In this document: positions 41,240 through 41,825 of the stretch, piece after piece
Layout: each line of letters starts with the position of its first letter
Position numbering within the stretch: the first letter of the stretch is position 1
Assembly: GCA_035539855.1 (NCBI GenBank)
Contig: DATLHO010000030.1
Location: forward strand, 1 to 41,825
Direction of reading: 5' to 3'
From: DATLHO01 sp035539855
GTDB taxonomy: Bacteria > Bacteroidota > Ignavibacteria > OLB7
DNA: 41,825 nucleotides
Position numbers and translations under genes: made by a program
The notes under the pieces: generated by a model
What the model saw: the letters and a program-made list of their open reading frames with translations, nothing else
What the model was told of the DNA's origin: nothing
The model's database searches: none

Positions 41240-41825
41240 GCTTGATCCTCGGGCCCGCGTGGCGCCGGATTGCGGGTGATGAACATGGCATCACCGTAAC
41301 TGAAGAAGCGGTACCCCTGCTCGACCGCTGCCGCGTAGGCGGCCATGGTCTCGGGGTAGCCGGCGAAGGCCGAGACCAGCATCAGCAGCGTGGACTCCGG
41401 CAGGTGGAAATTGGTGACCAGCGCGTCGACCACATGGAACGGCCGGCCCGGGTAGATGAAGATGTCGGTGTCGCCGCTGAAGGCCTTGAGCACGCCATCG
41501 CGCGCCGCGCTCTCCAGCGAGCGCACGCTGGTGGTGCCCACCGCGACAACCCGGCCGCCGCGGGCGCGGCAGGCTTCGATGGCATCGACCACATCCTGGC
41601 CCACTTCGAGCCACTCTTTATGCATGTGGTGGTCTTCGATCTTGTCGACCCGCACTGGCTGGAAGGTGCCCGCGCCCACGTGCAAGGTGACGAAAGCCCG
41701 CTCGACGCCTTTGGCGGCGATCTTTTCCAGCAGCGCCTCGTCGAAGTGCAGGCCAGCGGTGGGCGCAGCGACCGCACCAGCGCGCTCGGCGTACACGGTC
41801 TGGTAGCGCTCACGGTCGGCACCCT
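41236..41825 (-). CDS. queA: S-adenosylmethionine:tRNA ribosyltransferase-isomerase, partial
   Basis: The C-terminal ~195 residues of QueA, cut by the window edge at its 5' side. It contains the conserved RAGAVAAPTAGLHFDEALLE, LHVGAGTFQPVRVD, HHMHKEWLEV and TNFHLPESTLLMLVSAFAGY. The enzyme forms epoxyqueuosine at position 34 of tRNA, the step after Tgt. Wording and codon choice match Pseudomonas QueA rather than the surrounding genome. The stop overlaps the tgt start by 4 bp, as in pseudomonads. Confidence 0.93.
   Translation of the reverse strand, partial: GADRERYQTVYAERAGAVAAPTAGLHFDEALLEKIAAKGVERAFVTLHVGAGTFQPVRVDKIEDHHMHKEWLEVGQDVVDAIEACRARGGRVVAVGTTSVRSLESAARDGVLKAFSGDTDIFIYPGRPFHVVDALVTNFHLPESTLLMLVSAFAGYPETMAAYAAAVEQGYRFFSYGDAMFITRNPAPRGPEDQA

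Overview
The window is very GC-rich, densely coded DNA from a bacterium that looks like a high-GC member of the Bacteroidota/Kapabacteria side of the FCB group. Three signs support this: several large secreted proteins end in type-A (type IX secretion) sorting or FlgD-like Ig domains; four intergenic regions carry a Bacteroidota-style promoter, TTG, exactly 20 nt, then a TAnnTTYG-like box; and the housekeeping genes (ribBA, yajC, tgt, ruvA, holA, mazG) read as that kind of bacterium. The placement is inference; no marker-gene tree was run.

Layout. 1-101: short hairpin-forming tandem repeat. 102-1962: holA-mazG operon (minus). 2.2-6.1 kb: small secreted FlgD-Ig protein, a family 9 and a family 4 glycosyltransferase, a lipoprotein. 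6.3-9.4 kb: 1026-residue Ig-repeat cell-surface protein. 9.5-13.7 kb: accessory-looking stretch with an ABC ATPase, a DUF58 protein, a 56-residue membrane protein, a YhhY-like acetyltransferase, an orphan Imm8-type immunity protein and a crotonase. 13.8-18.7 kb: M43 metalloprotease with a small lipoprotein, divergent from a delta-60 beta-propeller protein. 18.8-22.8 kb: unrecognised coiled-coil envelope protein, deoxyhypusine-synthase-like protein divergent from an FRG-domain protein, TPR protein. 23.0-28.7 kb: OmpR-type regulator and histidine kinase, ruvA overlapping a membrane acyltransferase, TPR-LuxR regulator. 28.8-29.3 kb: a cytosolic protein made of tandem 19-residue repeats. 29.5-34.1 kb: lipoprotein, nanE overlapping a FabI-like reductase, gmhB, DUF971 protein, glycosyltransferase. 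34.1-37.2 kb: Ig/MBG protein divergent from a Kelch protein with a sorting domain. 37.2-41.8 kb: larA homologue, ribBA, yajC, tgt, partial queA.

The right end is not the same genome as the rest, or has been replaced. From about 40.45 kb to the edge, tgt and queA read like Pseudomonas genes in protein and codon use, while the last third of tgt and everything left of it is host-like. The switch falls in the most conserved stretch of tgt, and both lineages are expected to carry tgt-yajC, so a metagenome assembly chimera is the first explanation and homologous recombination the second.

The most interesting unexplained items are the 19-residue repeat protein at 28827-29261, three period-7 DNA arrays that each sit directly upstream of a start codon in sense orientation (two on divergent genes at 21.2-21.3 kb, one at 32.5 kb), and the exact 20-nt promoter spacing. 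No T9SS machinery, RNA gene, insertion sequence, phage gene or CRISPR array was seen.
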